Positions 48,716 through 61,700 of a stretch of DNA of 64,000 nt are shown here, piece by piece; the first letter of the stretch is position 1, and every line of letters begins with the position of its first letter. The stretch is taken from NCBI GenBank assembly GCA_947561715.1, contig OX387202.1:7949001-8013000 (forward strand). The letters are read 5' to 3'. The DNA is from Ascidia mentula. Taxonomy: Eukaryota; Chordata; Ascidiacea; Phlebobranchia; Ascidiidae. The notes under the pieces are model-generated. The model was not told the DNA's origin. It saw nothing but the letters and a program-made list of their open reading frames with translations, and ran no database searches. A program made the position numbers and the translations under genes.

Positions 48716-51349
48716 AAAATATTTTTTTGCAGTACAAGCTTTATTATACAGTGGAAAACGCTGATACTCCAGTATTGCTTTTGCGGTTGCACAACGTATG
48801 TAACTATGAGATTTCAGCACTTGTCCATTTTGCAGTGTATGACTTTTCGATAAAAAATAATTTTTTTCAGTACAAGCTTTATTATACAGTGGAAAACGCT
48901 GATACTCCAGTATTGCTTTTGCGGTTGCACAACGTATGTAACTATGCGATTTCAGCACTTGTCCATTTTGCAGTATATGACTTTTCGATGAAAAATATTT
49001 TTTTGCAGTACAAGCTTTATTTTTCAGTGGAAAACGCTGATACTCCAGTATTGCTTTTGCGGTTGCACAAAGTATGTAACTATGCAATTTCAGCAATTGT
49101 CCATTTTGCAGTATATGACTTTTCGATGAAAAATATTTTTTTGCAGTACAAGCTTTATTATACAGTGGAAAACGCTGATACTCCAGTATTGCTTTTGCGG
49201 TTGTACAACGTATGTAACTATGAGATTTCAGCACTTGTCCATTTTGCAGTGTATGACTTTTCGATAAAAAATAATTTTTTTCAGTACAAGCTTTATTATA
49301 CAGTGGAAAACGCTGATACTCCAGTATTGCTTTTGCGGCTGCACAACGTATGTAACTGTGCGATTTCAGTACTGGTCCATTTTGCAGTATATGACTTTTC
49401 GATAAAAAATAATTTTTTTCAGTACAAGCTTTATTTTACAGTGGAAAACGCTGGTACTCCAGTATTGCATTTGCGGTTGCACAACGTATGTAACTGTGCG
49501 ATTTCAGCACTTGTCCATTTTGCAGTATATGATTTTTCGATGAAAAATATTTTTTTGCAGTACAAGCTTTATTATACAGTGGAAAACGCTGATACTCCAG
49601 TATTGCTTTTGCGGTTGCACAACGTATGTAACTGTGCAATTTCAGCACTTGTCCATTTTGCAGTATATGATTTTTTGTGAAAAAATAATTTTTTTCAGTA
49701 CAAGCTTTATTATACAGTGGAAAACGCTGGTACTCCAGTATTGCTTTTGCGGTTGCACAACGTATGTAACTGAGCGATTTCAGCACTTGTCCATTTTGCA
49801 GTATATGATTTTTCGATGAAAAATATTTTTTTGCAGTACAAGCTTTATTATACAGTGGAAAACGCTGATACTCCAGTATTGCGTTTGCGGTTGCACAACG
49901 TATGTAACTGTGCAATTTCAGCACTTGTCCATTTTGCAGTATATGACTTTTCGATGAAAAATATTTTTTTGCAGTACAAGCTTTATTGTACAGTGGAAAA
50001 CGCTGATACTCCAGTATTGCTTTTGCGGTTGAACAACGTATGTAACTATGCGATTTCAGCACTTGTCCATTTTGCAGTATATGACTTTTCGATGAAAAAT
50101 ATTTTTTTGCAGTACAAGCTTTATTATACAGTGGAAAACGCTGATACTCCAGTATTGCTTTTGCGGTTGCACAACGTATGTAACTATGAGATTTCAGCAC
50201 TTGTCCATTTTGCAGTGTATGACTTTTCGATAAAAAATAATTTTTTTCAGTACAAGCTTTATTATACAGTGGAAAACGCTGATACTCCAGTATTGCTTTT
50301 GCGGTTGCACAACGTATGTAACTATGCGATTTCAGCACTTGTCCATTTTGCAGTATATGACTTTTCGATGAAAAATATTTTTTTGCAGTACAAGCTTTAT
50401 TTTTCAGTGGAAAACGCTGATACTCCAGTATTGCTTTTGCGGTTGCACAAAGTATGTAACTATGCAATTTCAGCAATTGTCCATTTTGCAGTATATGACT
50501 TTTCGATGAAAAATATTTTTTTGCAGTACAAGCTTTATTATACAGTGGAAAACGCTGATACTCCAGTATTGCTTTTGCGGTTGTACAACGTATGTAACTA
50601 TGAGATTTCAGCACTTGTCCATTTTGCAGTGTATGACTTTTCGATAAAAAATAATTTTTTTCAGTACAAGCTTTATTATACAGTGGAAAACGCTGATACT
50701 CCAGTATTGCTTTTGCGGCTGCACAACGTATGTAACTGTGCGATTTCAGTACTGGTCCATTTTGCAGTATATGACTTTTCGATAAAAAATAATTTTTTTC
50801 AGTACAAGCTTTATTTTACAGTGGAAAACGCTGGTACTCCAGTATTGCCTTTGCGGTTGCACAACGTATGTAACTGTGCGATTTCAGCACTTGTCCATTT
50901 TGCAGTATATGATTTTTCGATGAAAAATATTTTTTTGCAGTACAAGCTTTATTATACAGTGGAAAACGCTGATACTCCAGTATTGCTTTTGCGGTTGCAC
51001 AACGTATGTAACTGTGCAATTTCAGCACTTGTCCATTTTGCAGTATATGATTTTTTGTGAAAAAATAATTTTTTTCAGTACAAGCTTTATTATACAGTGG
51101 AAAACGCTGGTATTCCAGTATTGCTTTTGCTGTTGCACAACGTATGTAACTATGCGATTTCAGCACTTGTCCATTTTGCAGTATATGACTTTTCGATGAA
51201 AAATATTTTTTTGCTGTACAAGCTTTATTATACACTGGAAAACGCTGATACTCCAGTATTGCATTTGCGGTTGCACAACGTATGTAACTATGCGATTTCA
51301 GCACTTGTCCATTTTGCAGTATATGAATTTTCGATGAAAAATATTTTTT
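48716..51349. repeat. HOR block B'3, tandem 10-mer units
   Basis: Two B' units are marked by TTGTACAACG at 49201 and 50581 and by TTTTTTGTGA boxes ending at 49680 and 51060. Both marker pairs are 1380 bp (10 monomers) apart. They differ in TTGCATTTGC versus TTGCCTTTGC near 49469 and 50849. The second unit continues into the ATACACTGG and TTGCATTTGC monomer before the 8-T run at 51344-51351. Confidence 0.83.
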
Positions 51350-53419
51350 TTGCAGTACAAGCTTTATTATACCGTGGATAACGCTGATACTCCAGTATTG
51401 CTTTTGCGGTTGCACAACGTCTGTAACTATGCGATTTCAGCACTTGTCCATTTTGCAGTATATGACTTTTCGATGAAAAATATTTTTTTGCAGTACAAGT
51501 TTTATTATACAGTGGAAAACGCTGATACTCCAGTATTGCTTTTGCGGTTGCACAACGTATGTAACTGTGCGATTTCAGAACTTGTCCATTTTGCAGTATA
51601 TGACTTTTCGATGAAAAATATTAATTTGCAGTACAAGCTTTATTATACAGTGGAAAACGTTGATACTCCAGTATTGCTTTTGCGGTTGCACAACGTATGT
51701 AACTATGCGATTTCAGCACTTGTCCATTTTGCAGTATATGACTTTTCGATGAAAAATATTTTTTTGCTGTACAAGCTTTATTATACAGTGGAAAACGTTG
51801 ATACTCCAGTATTGCTTTTGCGGTTGCACAACGTATGTAACTATGCGATTTCAGCACTTGTCCATTTTGCAGTATATGACTTTTCGATGAAAAATATTTT
51901 TTTGCAGTACAAGCTTTATTTTTCAGTGGAAAACGCTGATACTCCAGTATTGCTTTTGCGGTTGCACAACGTATGTAACTATGCAATTTCAGCACTTGTC
52001 CATTTTGCAGTATATGACTTTTCGATGAAAAATATTTTTTTGCAGTACCAGCTTTATTATACAGTGGAAAACGCTGATACTCCAGTATTGCTTTTGCGGT
52101 TGCACAACGTATGTAACTATGAGATTTCAGCACTTGTCCATTTTGCAGTGTATGACTTTTCGACAAAAAATAATTTTTTCAGTACAAGCTTTATGATACA
52201 GTGGAAAACGCAGATACTCCAGTATTGCTTTTGCGGTTGCACAACGTATGTAACTATGCGATTTCAGCACTTGTCCATTTTGCAGTATATGACTTTTCGA
52301 TGAAAAATAATTTTTTTCAGTACAAGCTTTATTATACAGTGGAAAACGCTGATACTCCAGTATTGCTTTTGCGGTTGCACAACGTATGTAACTATGCGAT
52401 TTCAGCACTTGTCCATTTTGCAGTATATGACTTTTCGATGAAAAATAATTTTTTTCAGTACAAGCTTTATTATACAGTGGAAAACGCTGGTACTCCAGTA
52501 TTGCTTTTGCGGTTGCACAACGTATGTAACTATGCGATTTCAGCACTTGTCCATTTTGCAGTATACGACTTTTCGATGAAAAATATTTTTTTGCAGTACA
52601 AGCTTTGTTATACAGTGGAAAACGCTGATACTCCAGTATTGCTTTTGCGGTTGCACAACGTATGTAACTATGCGATTTCAGCACTTGTCCATTTTGCAGT
52701 ATATGACTTTTCGATGAAAAATATTTTTTTGCAGTACAAGCTTTATTATACAGTGGAAAACGCTGATACTCCAGTATTGCTTTTGCGGTTGCACAACGTA
52801 TGTAACTATGAGATTTCAGCACTTGTCCATTTTGCAGTGTATGACTTTTCGACAAAAAATAATTTTTTTCAGTACAAGCTTTATTATACAGTGGAAAACG
52901 CTGATACTCCAGTATTGCTTTTGCGGTTGCACAACGTATGTAACTATGCGATTTTAGCACTTGTCCATTTTGCAGTGTATGACTTTTCGATGAAAAATAT
53001 TTTTTTGCAGTACAAGCTTTATTATACAGTGGAAAACGCTGATACTCCAGTATTGCTTTTGCGGTTGCACATCGTATGTAACTGTGCAATTTCAGCACTT
53101 GTCCATTTTGCAGTATATGATTTTTTGTGAAAAAATAATTTTTTTCAGTACAAGCTTTATTATACAGTGGAAAACGCTGGTATTCCAGTATTGCTTTTGC
53201 TGTTGCACAACGTATGTAACTATGCGATTTCAGCACTTGTCCATTTTGCAGTATATGACTTTTCGATGAAAAATATTTTTTTGTTGTACAAGCTTTATTA
53301 TACAGTGGAAAACGCTGATACTCCAGTATTGCTTTTGCGGTTGCACAACGTATGTAACTATGCGATTTCAGCACTTGTCCATTTTGCAGTATATGAATTT
53401 TCGATGAAAAATATTTTTT
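51350..53419. repeat. E15 unit, second full copy
   Basis: This 2070-bp, 15-monomer unit contains ATATTAATTTGCAG (51621), AACGTTGATAC twice, a 6-T run (52174-52179), CTTTGTTATACAG and the TTTTTTGTGA box ending at 53130. The first units carry GTGGATAACG (51374) and CAGAACTTG (near 51585), the former shared with 56343. The ATATTAATTT monomer stands where the copy at 56319 has a GATGCAAAATAATT/TATGCAGTGG/CTGAGCG monomer. Confidence 0.83.
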
Positions 53420-54661
53420 TTGCAGTACAAGCTTTATTATACCGTGGAAAACGCTGATACTCCAGTATTGCTTTTGCGGTTGCACAACGTCTGTAACTAT
53501 GCGATTTCAGCACTTGTCCATTTTGCAGTATATGACTTTTCGATGAAAAATATTTTTTTGCAGTACAAGTTTTATTATACAGTGGAAAACGCTGATACTC
53601 CAGTATTGCTTTTGCGGTTGCACAACGTATGTAACTGTGCGATTTCAGCACTTGTCCATTTTGCAGTATATGACTTTTCGATGCAAAATAATTTTTTTCA
53701 GTACAAGCTTTATTATGCAGTGGAAAACGCTGGTACTCCAGTATTGCTTTTGCGGTTGCACAACGTATGTAACTGAGCGATTTCAGCACTTGTCCATTTT
53801 GCAGTATATGACTTTTCGATGAAAAATATTTTTTTGCTGTACAAGCTTTATTATACAGTGGAAAACGTTGATACTCCAGTATTGCTTTTGCGGTTGCACA
53901 ACGTATGTAACTATGCGATTTCAGCACTTGTCCATTTTGCAGTATATGACTTTTCGATGAAAAATATTTTTTTGCAGTACAAGCTTTATTTTTCAGTGGA
54001 AAACGCTGATACTCCAGTATTGCTTTTGCGGTTGCACAACGTATGTAACTATGCAATTTCAGCACTTGTCCATTTTGCAGTATATGACTTTTCGATGAAA
54101 AATATTTTTTTGCAGTACCAGCTTTATTATACAGTGGAAAACGCTGATACTCCAGTATTGCTTTTGCGGTTGCACAACGTATGTAACTATGAGATTTCAG
54201 CACTTGTCCATTTTGCAGTGTATGACTTTTCGACAAAAAATAATTTTTTCAGTACAAGCTTTATGATACAGTGGAAAACGCAGATACTCCAGTATTGCTT
54301 TTGCGGTTGCACAACGTATGTAACTATGCGATTTCAGCACTTGTCCATTTTGCAGTATATGACTTTTCGATGAAAAATAATTTTTTTCAGTACAAGCTTT
54401 ATTATACAGTGGAAAACGCTGATACTCCAGTATTGCTTTTGCGGTTGCACAACGTATGTAACTATGCGATTTCAGCACTTGTCCATTTTGCAGTATATGA
54501 CTTTTCGATGAAAAATATTTTTTTGCTGTACAAGCTTTATTATACAGTGGAAAACGCTGATACTCCAGTATTGCTTTTGCGGTTGCACAACGTATGTAAC
54601 TATGCGATTTCAGCACTTGTCCATTTTGCAGTATATGAATTTTCGATGAAAAATATTTTTT
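53420..54661. repeat. E9 unit, second copy
   Basis: A 1242-bp unit bounded by 8-T runs (53414-53421 and 54656-54663), with a CTGAGCG monomer (TGA ending at 53776) and a 6-T run at 54244-54249. Unlike the copy at 12845 it has GATGAAAAATATT instead of TCGATATAAAAT. Confidence 0.83.
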
Positions 54662-56318
54662 TTGCAGTACAAGCTTTATTATACCGTGGAAAACGCTGAT
54701 ACTCCAGTATTGCTTTTGCGGTTGCACAACGTATGTAACTGTGCGATTTCAGCACTTGTCCATTTTGCAGTATATGATTTTTCGATGAAAAATATTTTTT
54801 TGCAGTACAAGCTTTATTATACAGTGGAAAACGCTGATACTCCAGTATTGCGTTTGCGGTTGCACAACGTATGTAACTGTGCAATTTCAGCACTTGTCCA
54901 TTTTGCAGTATATGACTTTTCGATGAAAAATATTTTTTTGCAGTACAAGCTTTATTGTACAGTGGAAAACGCTGATACTCCAGTATTGCTTTTGCGGTTG
55001 AACAACGTATGTAACTATGCGATTTCAGCACTTGTCCATTTTGCAGTATATGACTTTTCGATGAAAAATATTTTTTTGCAGTACAAGCTTTATTATACAG
55101 TGGAAAACGCTGATACTCCAGTATTGCTTTTGCGGTTGCACAACGTATGTAACTATGAGATTTCAGCACTTGTCCATTTTGCAGTGTATGACTTTTCGAT
55201 AAAAAATAATTTTTTTCAGTACAAGCTTTATTATACAGTGGAAAACGCTGATACTCCAGTATTGCTTTTGCGGTTGCACAACGTATGTAACTATGCGATT
55301 TCAGCACTTGTCCATTTTGCAGTATATGACTTTTCGATGAAAAATATTTTTTTGCAGTACAAGCTTTATTTTTCAGTGGAAAACGCTGATACTCCAGTAT
55401 TGCTTTTGCGGTTGCACAAAGTATGTAACTATGCAATTTCAGCAATTGTCCATTTTGCAGTATATGACTTTTCGATGAAAAATATTTTTTTGCAGTACAA
55501 GCTTTATTATACAGTGGAAAACGCTGATACTCCAGTATTGCTTTTGCGGTTGTACAACGTATGTAACTATGAGATTTCAGCACTTGTCCATTTTGCAGTG
55601 TATGACTTTTCGATAAAAAATAATTTTTTTCAGTACAAGCTTTATTATACAGTGGAAAACGCTGATACTCCAGTATTGCTTTTGCGGCTGCACAACGTAT
55701 GTAACTGTGCGATTTCAGTACTGGTCCATTTTGCAGTATATGACTTTTCGATAAAAAATAATTTTTTTCAGTACAAGCTTTATTTTACAGTGGAAAACGC
55801 TGGTACTCCAGTATTGCCTTTGCGGTTGCACAACGTATGTAACTGTGCGATTTCAGCACTTGTCCATTTTGCAGTATATGATTTTTCGATGAAAAATATT
55901 TTTTTGCAGTACAAGCTTTATTATACAGTGGAAAACGCTGATACTCCAGTATTGCTTTTGCGGTTGCACAACGTATGTAACTGTGCAATTTCAGCACTTG
56001 TCCATTTTGCAGTATATGATTTTTTGTGAAAAAATAATTTTTTTCAGTACAAGCTTTATTATACAGTGGAAAACGCTGGTATTCCAGTATTGCTTTTGCT
56101 GTTGCACAACGTATGTAACTATGCGATTTCAGCACTTGTCCATTTTGCAGTATATGACTTTTCGATGAAAAATATTTTTTTGCTGTACAAGCTTTATTAT
56201 ACACTGGAAAACGCTGATACTCCAGTATTGCATTTGCGGTTGCACAACGTATGTAACTATGCGATTTCAGCACTTGTCCATTTTGCAGTATATGAATTTT
56301 CGATGAAAAATATTTTTT
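54662..56318. repeat. B'12 unit, 12 monomers
   Basis: This 1657-bp unit has TTGTACAACG at 55550 and the TTTTTTGTGA box ending at 56029. It begins with a joint in which the E-type CCGTGG monomer runs directly into GTATGTAACTGTGCG, so the CGTCTGTAAC monomer that normally follows the 8-T run is missing. Confidence 0.8.
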
Positions 56319-58388
56319 TTGCAGTACAAGCTTTATTATACCGTGGATAACGCTGATACTCCAGTATTGCTTTTGCGGTTGCACAACGTCTGTAACTATG
56401 CGATTTCAGCACTTGTCCATTTTGCAGTATATGACTTTTCGATGAAAAATATTTTTTTGCAGTACAAGTTTTATTATACAGTGGAAAACGCTGATACTCC
56501 AGTATTGCTTTTGCGGTTGCACAACGTATGTTACTGTGCGATTTCAGCACTTGTCCATTTTGCAGTATATGACTTTTCGATGCAAAATAATTTTTTTCAG
56601 TACAAGCTTTATTATGCAGTGGAAAACGCTGGTACTCCAGTATTGCTTTTGCGGTTGCACAACGTATGTAACTGAGCGATTTCAGCACTTGTCCATTTTG
56701 CAGTATATGACTTTTCGATGAAAAATATTTTTTTGCTGTACAAGCTTTATTATACAGTGGAAAACGTTGATACTCCAGTATTGCTTTTGCGGTTGCACAA
56801 CGTATGTAACTATGCGATTTCAGCACTTGTCCATTTTGCAGTATATGACTTTTCGATGCAAAATATTTTTTTGCAGTACAAGCTTTATTTTTCAGTGGAA
56901 AACGCTGATACTCCAGTATTGCTTTTGCGGTTGCACAACGTATGTAACTATGCAATTTCAGCACTTGTCCATTTTGCAGTATATGACTTTTCGATGAAAA
57001 ATATTTTTTTGCAGTACCAGCTTTATTATACAGTGGAAAACGCTGATACTCCAGTATTGCTTTTGCGGTTGCACAACGTATGTAACTATGAGATTTCAGC
57101 ACTTGTCCATTTTGCAGTGTATGACTTTTCGACAAAAAATAATTTTTTCAGTACAAGCTTTATGATACAGTGGAAAACGCAGATACTCCAGTATTGCTTT
57201 TGCGGTTGCACAACGTATGTAACTATGCGATTTCAGCACTTGTCCATTTTGCAGTATATGACTTTTCGATGAAAAATAATTTTTTTCAGTACAAGCTTTA
57301 TTATACAGTGGAAAACGCTGATACTCCAGTATTGCTTTTGCGGTTGCACAACGTATGTAACTATGCGATTTCAGCACTTGTCCATTTTGCAGTATATGAC
57401 TTTTCGATGAAAAATAATTTTTTTCAGTACAAGCTTTATTATACAGTGGAAAACGCTGGTACTCCAGTATTGCTTTTGCGGTTGCACAACGTATGTAACT
57501 ATGCGATTTCAGCACTTGTCCATTTTGCAGTATACGACTTTTCGATGAAAAATATTTTTTTGCAGTACAAGCTTTGTTATACAGTGGAAAACGCTGATAC
57601 TCCAGTATTGCTTTTGCGGTTGCACAACGTATGTAACTATGCGATTTCAGCACTTGTCCATTTTGCAGTATATGACTTTTCGATGAAAAATATTTTTTTG
57701 CAGTACAAGCTTTATTATACAGTGGAAAACGCTGATACTCCAGTATTGCTTTTGCGGTTGCACAACGTATGTAACTATGAGATTTCAGCACTTGTCCATT
57801 TTGCAGTGTATGACTTTTCGACAAAAAATAATTTTTTTCAGTACAAGCTTTATTATACAGTGGAAAACGCTGATACTCCAGTATTGCTTTTGCGGTTGCA
57901 CAACGTATGTAACTATGCGATTTTAGCACTTGTCCATTTTGCAGTGTATGACTTTTCGATGAAAAATATTTTTTTGCAGTACAAGCTTTATTATACAGTG
58001 GAAAACGCTGATACTCCAGTATTGCTTTTGCGGTTGCACAACGTATGTAACTGTGCAATTTCAGCACTTGTCCATTTTGCAGTATATGATTTTTTGTGAA
58101 AAAATAATTTTTTTCAGTACAAGCTTTATTATACAGTGGAAAACGCTGGTATTCCAGTATTGCTTTTGCTGTTGCACAACGTATGTAACTATGCGATTTC
58201 AGCACTTGTCCATTTTGCAGTATATGACTTTTCGATGAAAAATATTTTTTTGCTGTACAAGCTTTATTATACAGTGGAAAACGCTGATACTCCAGTATTG
58301 CTTTTGCGGTTGCACAACGTATGTAACTATGCGATTTCAGCACTTGTCCATTTTGCAGTATATGAATTTTCGATGAAAAATATTTTTT
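56319..58388. repeat. E15 unit, third copy
   Basis: A 2070-bp unit with GTGGATAACG at 56343, GTATGTTACTG near 56527, a GATGCAAAATAATT/TATGCAGTGG/CTGAGCG monomer (TGA ending at 56675), a 6-T run (57143-57148), CTTTGTTATACAG and the TTTTTTGTGA box ending at 58099. Confidence 0.83.
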
Positions 58389-59630
58389 TTGCAGTACAAG
58401 CTTTATTATACCGTGGAAAACGCTGATACTCCAGTATTGCTTTTGCGGTTGCACAACGTCTGTAACTATGCGATTTCAGCACTTGTCCATTTTGCAGTAT
58501 ATGACTTTTCGATGAAAAATATTTTTTTGCAGTACAAGTTTTATTATACAGTGGAAAACGCTGATACTCCAGTATTGCTTTTGCGGTTGCACAACGTATG
58601 TAACTGTGCGATTTCAGCACTTGTCCATTTTGCAGTATATGACTTTTCGATGCAAAATAATTTTTTTCAGTACAAGCTTTATTATGCAGTGGAAAACGCT
58701 GGTACTCCAGTATTGCTTTTGCGGTTGCACAACGTATGTAACTGAGCGATTTCAGCACTTGTCCATTTTGCAGTATATGACTTTTCGATGAAAAATATTT
58801 TTTTGCTGTACAAGCTTTATTATACAGTGGAAAACGTTGATACTCCAGTATTGCTTTTGCGGTTGCACAACGTATGTAACTATGCGATTTCAGCACTTGT
58901 CCATTTTGCAGTATATGACTTTTCGATGAAAAATATTTTTTTGCAGTACAAGCTTTATTTTTCAGTGGAAAACGCTGATACTCCAGTATTGCTTTTGCGG
59001 TTGCACAACGTATGTAACTATGCAATTTCAGCACTTGTCCATTTTGCAGTATATGACTTTTCGATGAAAAATATTTTTTTGCAGTACCAGCTTTATTATA
59101 CAGTGGAAAACGCTGATACTCCAGTATTGCTTTTGCGGTTGCACAACGTATGTAACTATGAGATTTCAGCACTTGTCCATTTTGCAGTGTATGACTTTTC
59201 GACAAAAAATAATTTTTTCAGTACAAGCTTTATGATACAGTGGAAAACGCAGATACTCCAGTATTGCTTTTGCGGTTGCACAACGTATGTAACTATGCGA
59301 TTTCAGCACTTGTCCATTTTGCAGTATATGACTTTTCGATGGAAAATAATTTTTTTCAGTACAAGCTTTATTATACAGTGGAAAACGCTGATACTCCAGT
59401 ATTGCTTTTGCGGTTGCACAACGTATGTAACTATGCGATTTCAGCACTTGTCCATTTTGCAGTATATGACTTTTCGATGAAAAATATTTTTTTGCTGTAC
59501 AAGCTTTATTATACAGTGGAAAACGCTGATACTCCAGTATTGCTTTTGCGGTTGCACAACGTATGTAACTATGCGATTTCAGCACTTGTCCATTTTGCAG
59601 TATATGAATTTTCGATGAAAAATATTTTTT
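58389..59630. repeat. E9 unit, third copy
   Basis: A 1242-bp unit between 8-T runs 58383-58390 and 59625-59632. It has the CTGAGCG monomer (TGA ending at 58745), a 6-T run at 59213-59218 and a private GATGGAAAATAATT box near 59338. Confidence 0.83.
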
Positions 59631-61700
59631 TTGCAGTACAAGCTTTATTATACCGTGGAAAACGCTGATACTCCAGTATTGCTTTTGCGGTTGCACAACG
59701 TATGTAACTGTGCGATTTCAGCACTTGTCCATTTTGCAGTATATGACTTTTCGATGAAAAATATTTTTTTGCTGTACAAGCTTTATTATACAGTGGAAAA
59801 CGCTGATACTCCAGTATTGCTTTTGCGGTTGCACAACGTATGTAACTATGCGATTTCAGCACTTGTCCATTTTGCAGTATATGACTTTTCGATAAAAAAT
59901 ATTTTTTTGCAGTACAAGTTTTATTATACAGTGGAAAACGCTGATACTCCAGTATTGCTTTTGCGGTTGCACAACGTATGTAACTGTGCGATTTCAGCAC
60001 TTGTCCATTTTGCAGTATATGACTTTTCGATGCAAAATAATTTTTTTCAGTACAAGCTTTATTATGCAGTGGAAAACGCTGGTACTCCAGTATTGCTTTT
60101 GCGGTTGCACAACGTATGTAACTGAGCGATTTCAGCACTTGTCCATTTTGCAGTATATGACTTTTCGATGAAAAATATTTTTTTGCTGTACAAGCTTTAT
60201 TATACAGTGGAAAACGTTGATACTCCAGTATTGCTTTTGCGGTTGCACAACGTATGTAACTATGCGATTTCAGCACTTGTCCATTTTGCAGTATATGACT
60301 TTTCGATGAAAAATATTTTTTTGCAGTACAAGCTTTATTTTTCAGTGGAAAACGCTGATACTCCAGTATTGCTTTTGCGGTTGCACAACGTATGTAACTA
60401 TGCAATTTCAGCACTTGTCCATTTTGCAGTATATGACTTTTCGATGAAAAATATTTTTTTGCAGTACCAGCTTTATTATACAGTGGAAAACGCTGATACT
60501 CCAGTATTGCTTTTGCGGTTGCACAACGTATGTAACTATGAGATTTCAGCACTTGTCCATTTTGCAGTGTATGACTTTTCGACAAAAAATAATTTTTTCA
60601 GTACAAGCTTTATTATACAGTGGAAAACGCTGATACTCCAGTATTGCTTTTGCGGTTGCACAACGTATGTAACTATGCGATTTCAGCACTTGTCCATTTT
60701 GCAGTATATGACTTTTCGATGAAAAATAATTTTTTTCAGTACAAGCTTTATTATACAGTGGAAAACGCTGGTACTCCAGTATTGCTTTTGCGGTTGCACA
60801 ACGTATGTAACTATGCGATTTCAGCACTTGTCCATTTTGCAGTATACGACTTTTCGATGAAAAATATTTTTTTGCAGTACAAGCTTTGTTATACAGTGGA
60901 AAACGCTGATACTCCAGTATTGCTTTTGCGGTTGCACAACGTATGTAACTATGCGATTTCAGCACTTGTCCATTTTGCAGTATATGACTTTTCGATGAAA
61001 AATATTTTTTTGCAGTACAAGCTTTATTATACAGTGGAAAACGCTGATACTCCAGTATTGCTTTTGCGGTTGCACAACGTATGTAACTATGAGATTTCAG
61101 CACTTGTCCATTTTGCAGTGTATGACTTTTCGACAAAAAATAATTTTTTTCAGTACAAGCTTTATTATACAGTGGAAAACGCTGATACTCCAGTATTGCT
61201 TTTGCGGTTGCACAACGTATGTAACTATGCGATTTTAGCACTTGTCCATTTTGCAGTGTATGACTTTTCGATGAAAAATATTTTTTTGCAGTACAAGCTT
61301 TATTATACAGTGGAAAACGCTGATACTCCAGTATTGCTTTTGCGGTTGCACAACGTATGTAACTGTGCAATTTCAGCACTTGTCCATTTTGCAGTATATG
61401 ATTTTTTGTGAAAAAATAATTTTTTTCAGTACAAGCTTTATTATACAGTGGAAAACGCTGGTATTCCAGTATTGCTTTTGCTGTTGCACAACGTATGTAA
61501 CTATGCGATTTCAGCACTTGTCCATTTTGCAGTATATGACTTTTCGATGAAAAATAATTTTTTGCTGTACAAGCTTTATTATACAGAGGAAAACGCTGAT
61601 ACTCCAGTATTGCTTTTGCGGTTGCACAACGTATGTAACTATGCGATTTCAGCACTTGTCCATTTTGCAGTATATGAATTTTCGATGAAAAATATTTTTT
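59631..61700. repeat. E15-length unit, fourth copy, rearranged
   Basis: This 2070-bp unit has two extra GCTGTACAAG/ATAAAAAATATT monomers near its start and lacks the CGTCTGTAAC monomer. It has a 6-T run (60593-60598) but TATTATACAG instead of TATGATACAG after it. One monomer present in the other E15 units is missing near 60720. It ends with the TTTTTTGTGA box (TGA ending at 61411) and the 8-T run 61695-61702. Confidence 0.8.

Larger units (their letters stand above)
51350..61287. repeat. 4969-bp super-unit (36 monomers), nearly two copies
   Basis: Markers repeat at +4969 bp: 51350 and 56319, 53420 and 58389, 54271 and 59240, and the 6-T runs 52174/57143 and 54244/59213. The TTTTTTGTGA boxes ending at 51060 and 53130 also recur, at 56029 and 58099. 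The unit is 15 + 9 + 12 monomers (E15, E9, B'12). The second copy diverges after its E9 part: from 59631 the array continues with another E15 unit instead of B'. Confidence 0.87.

Noticed and set aside
46366-49680. Plus-strand open frame of 1104 codons and many shorter ones
   Set aside because: Same reason. TGA in CTGAGCG and TTTTTTGTGA monomers and TAA in AGTAAAAGC monomers are regular HOR components.
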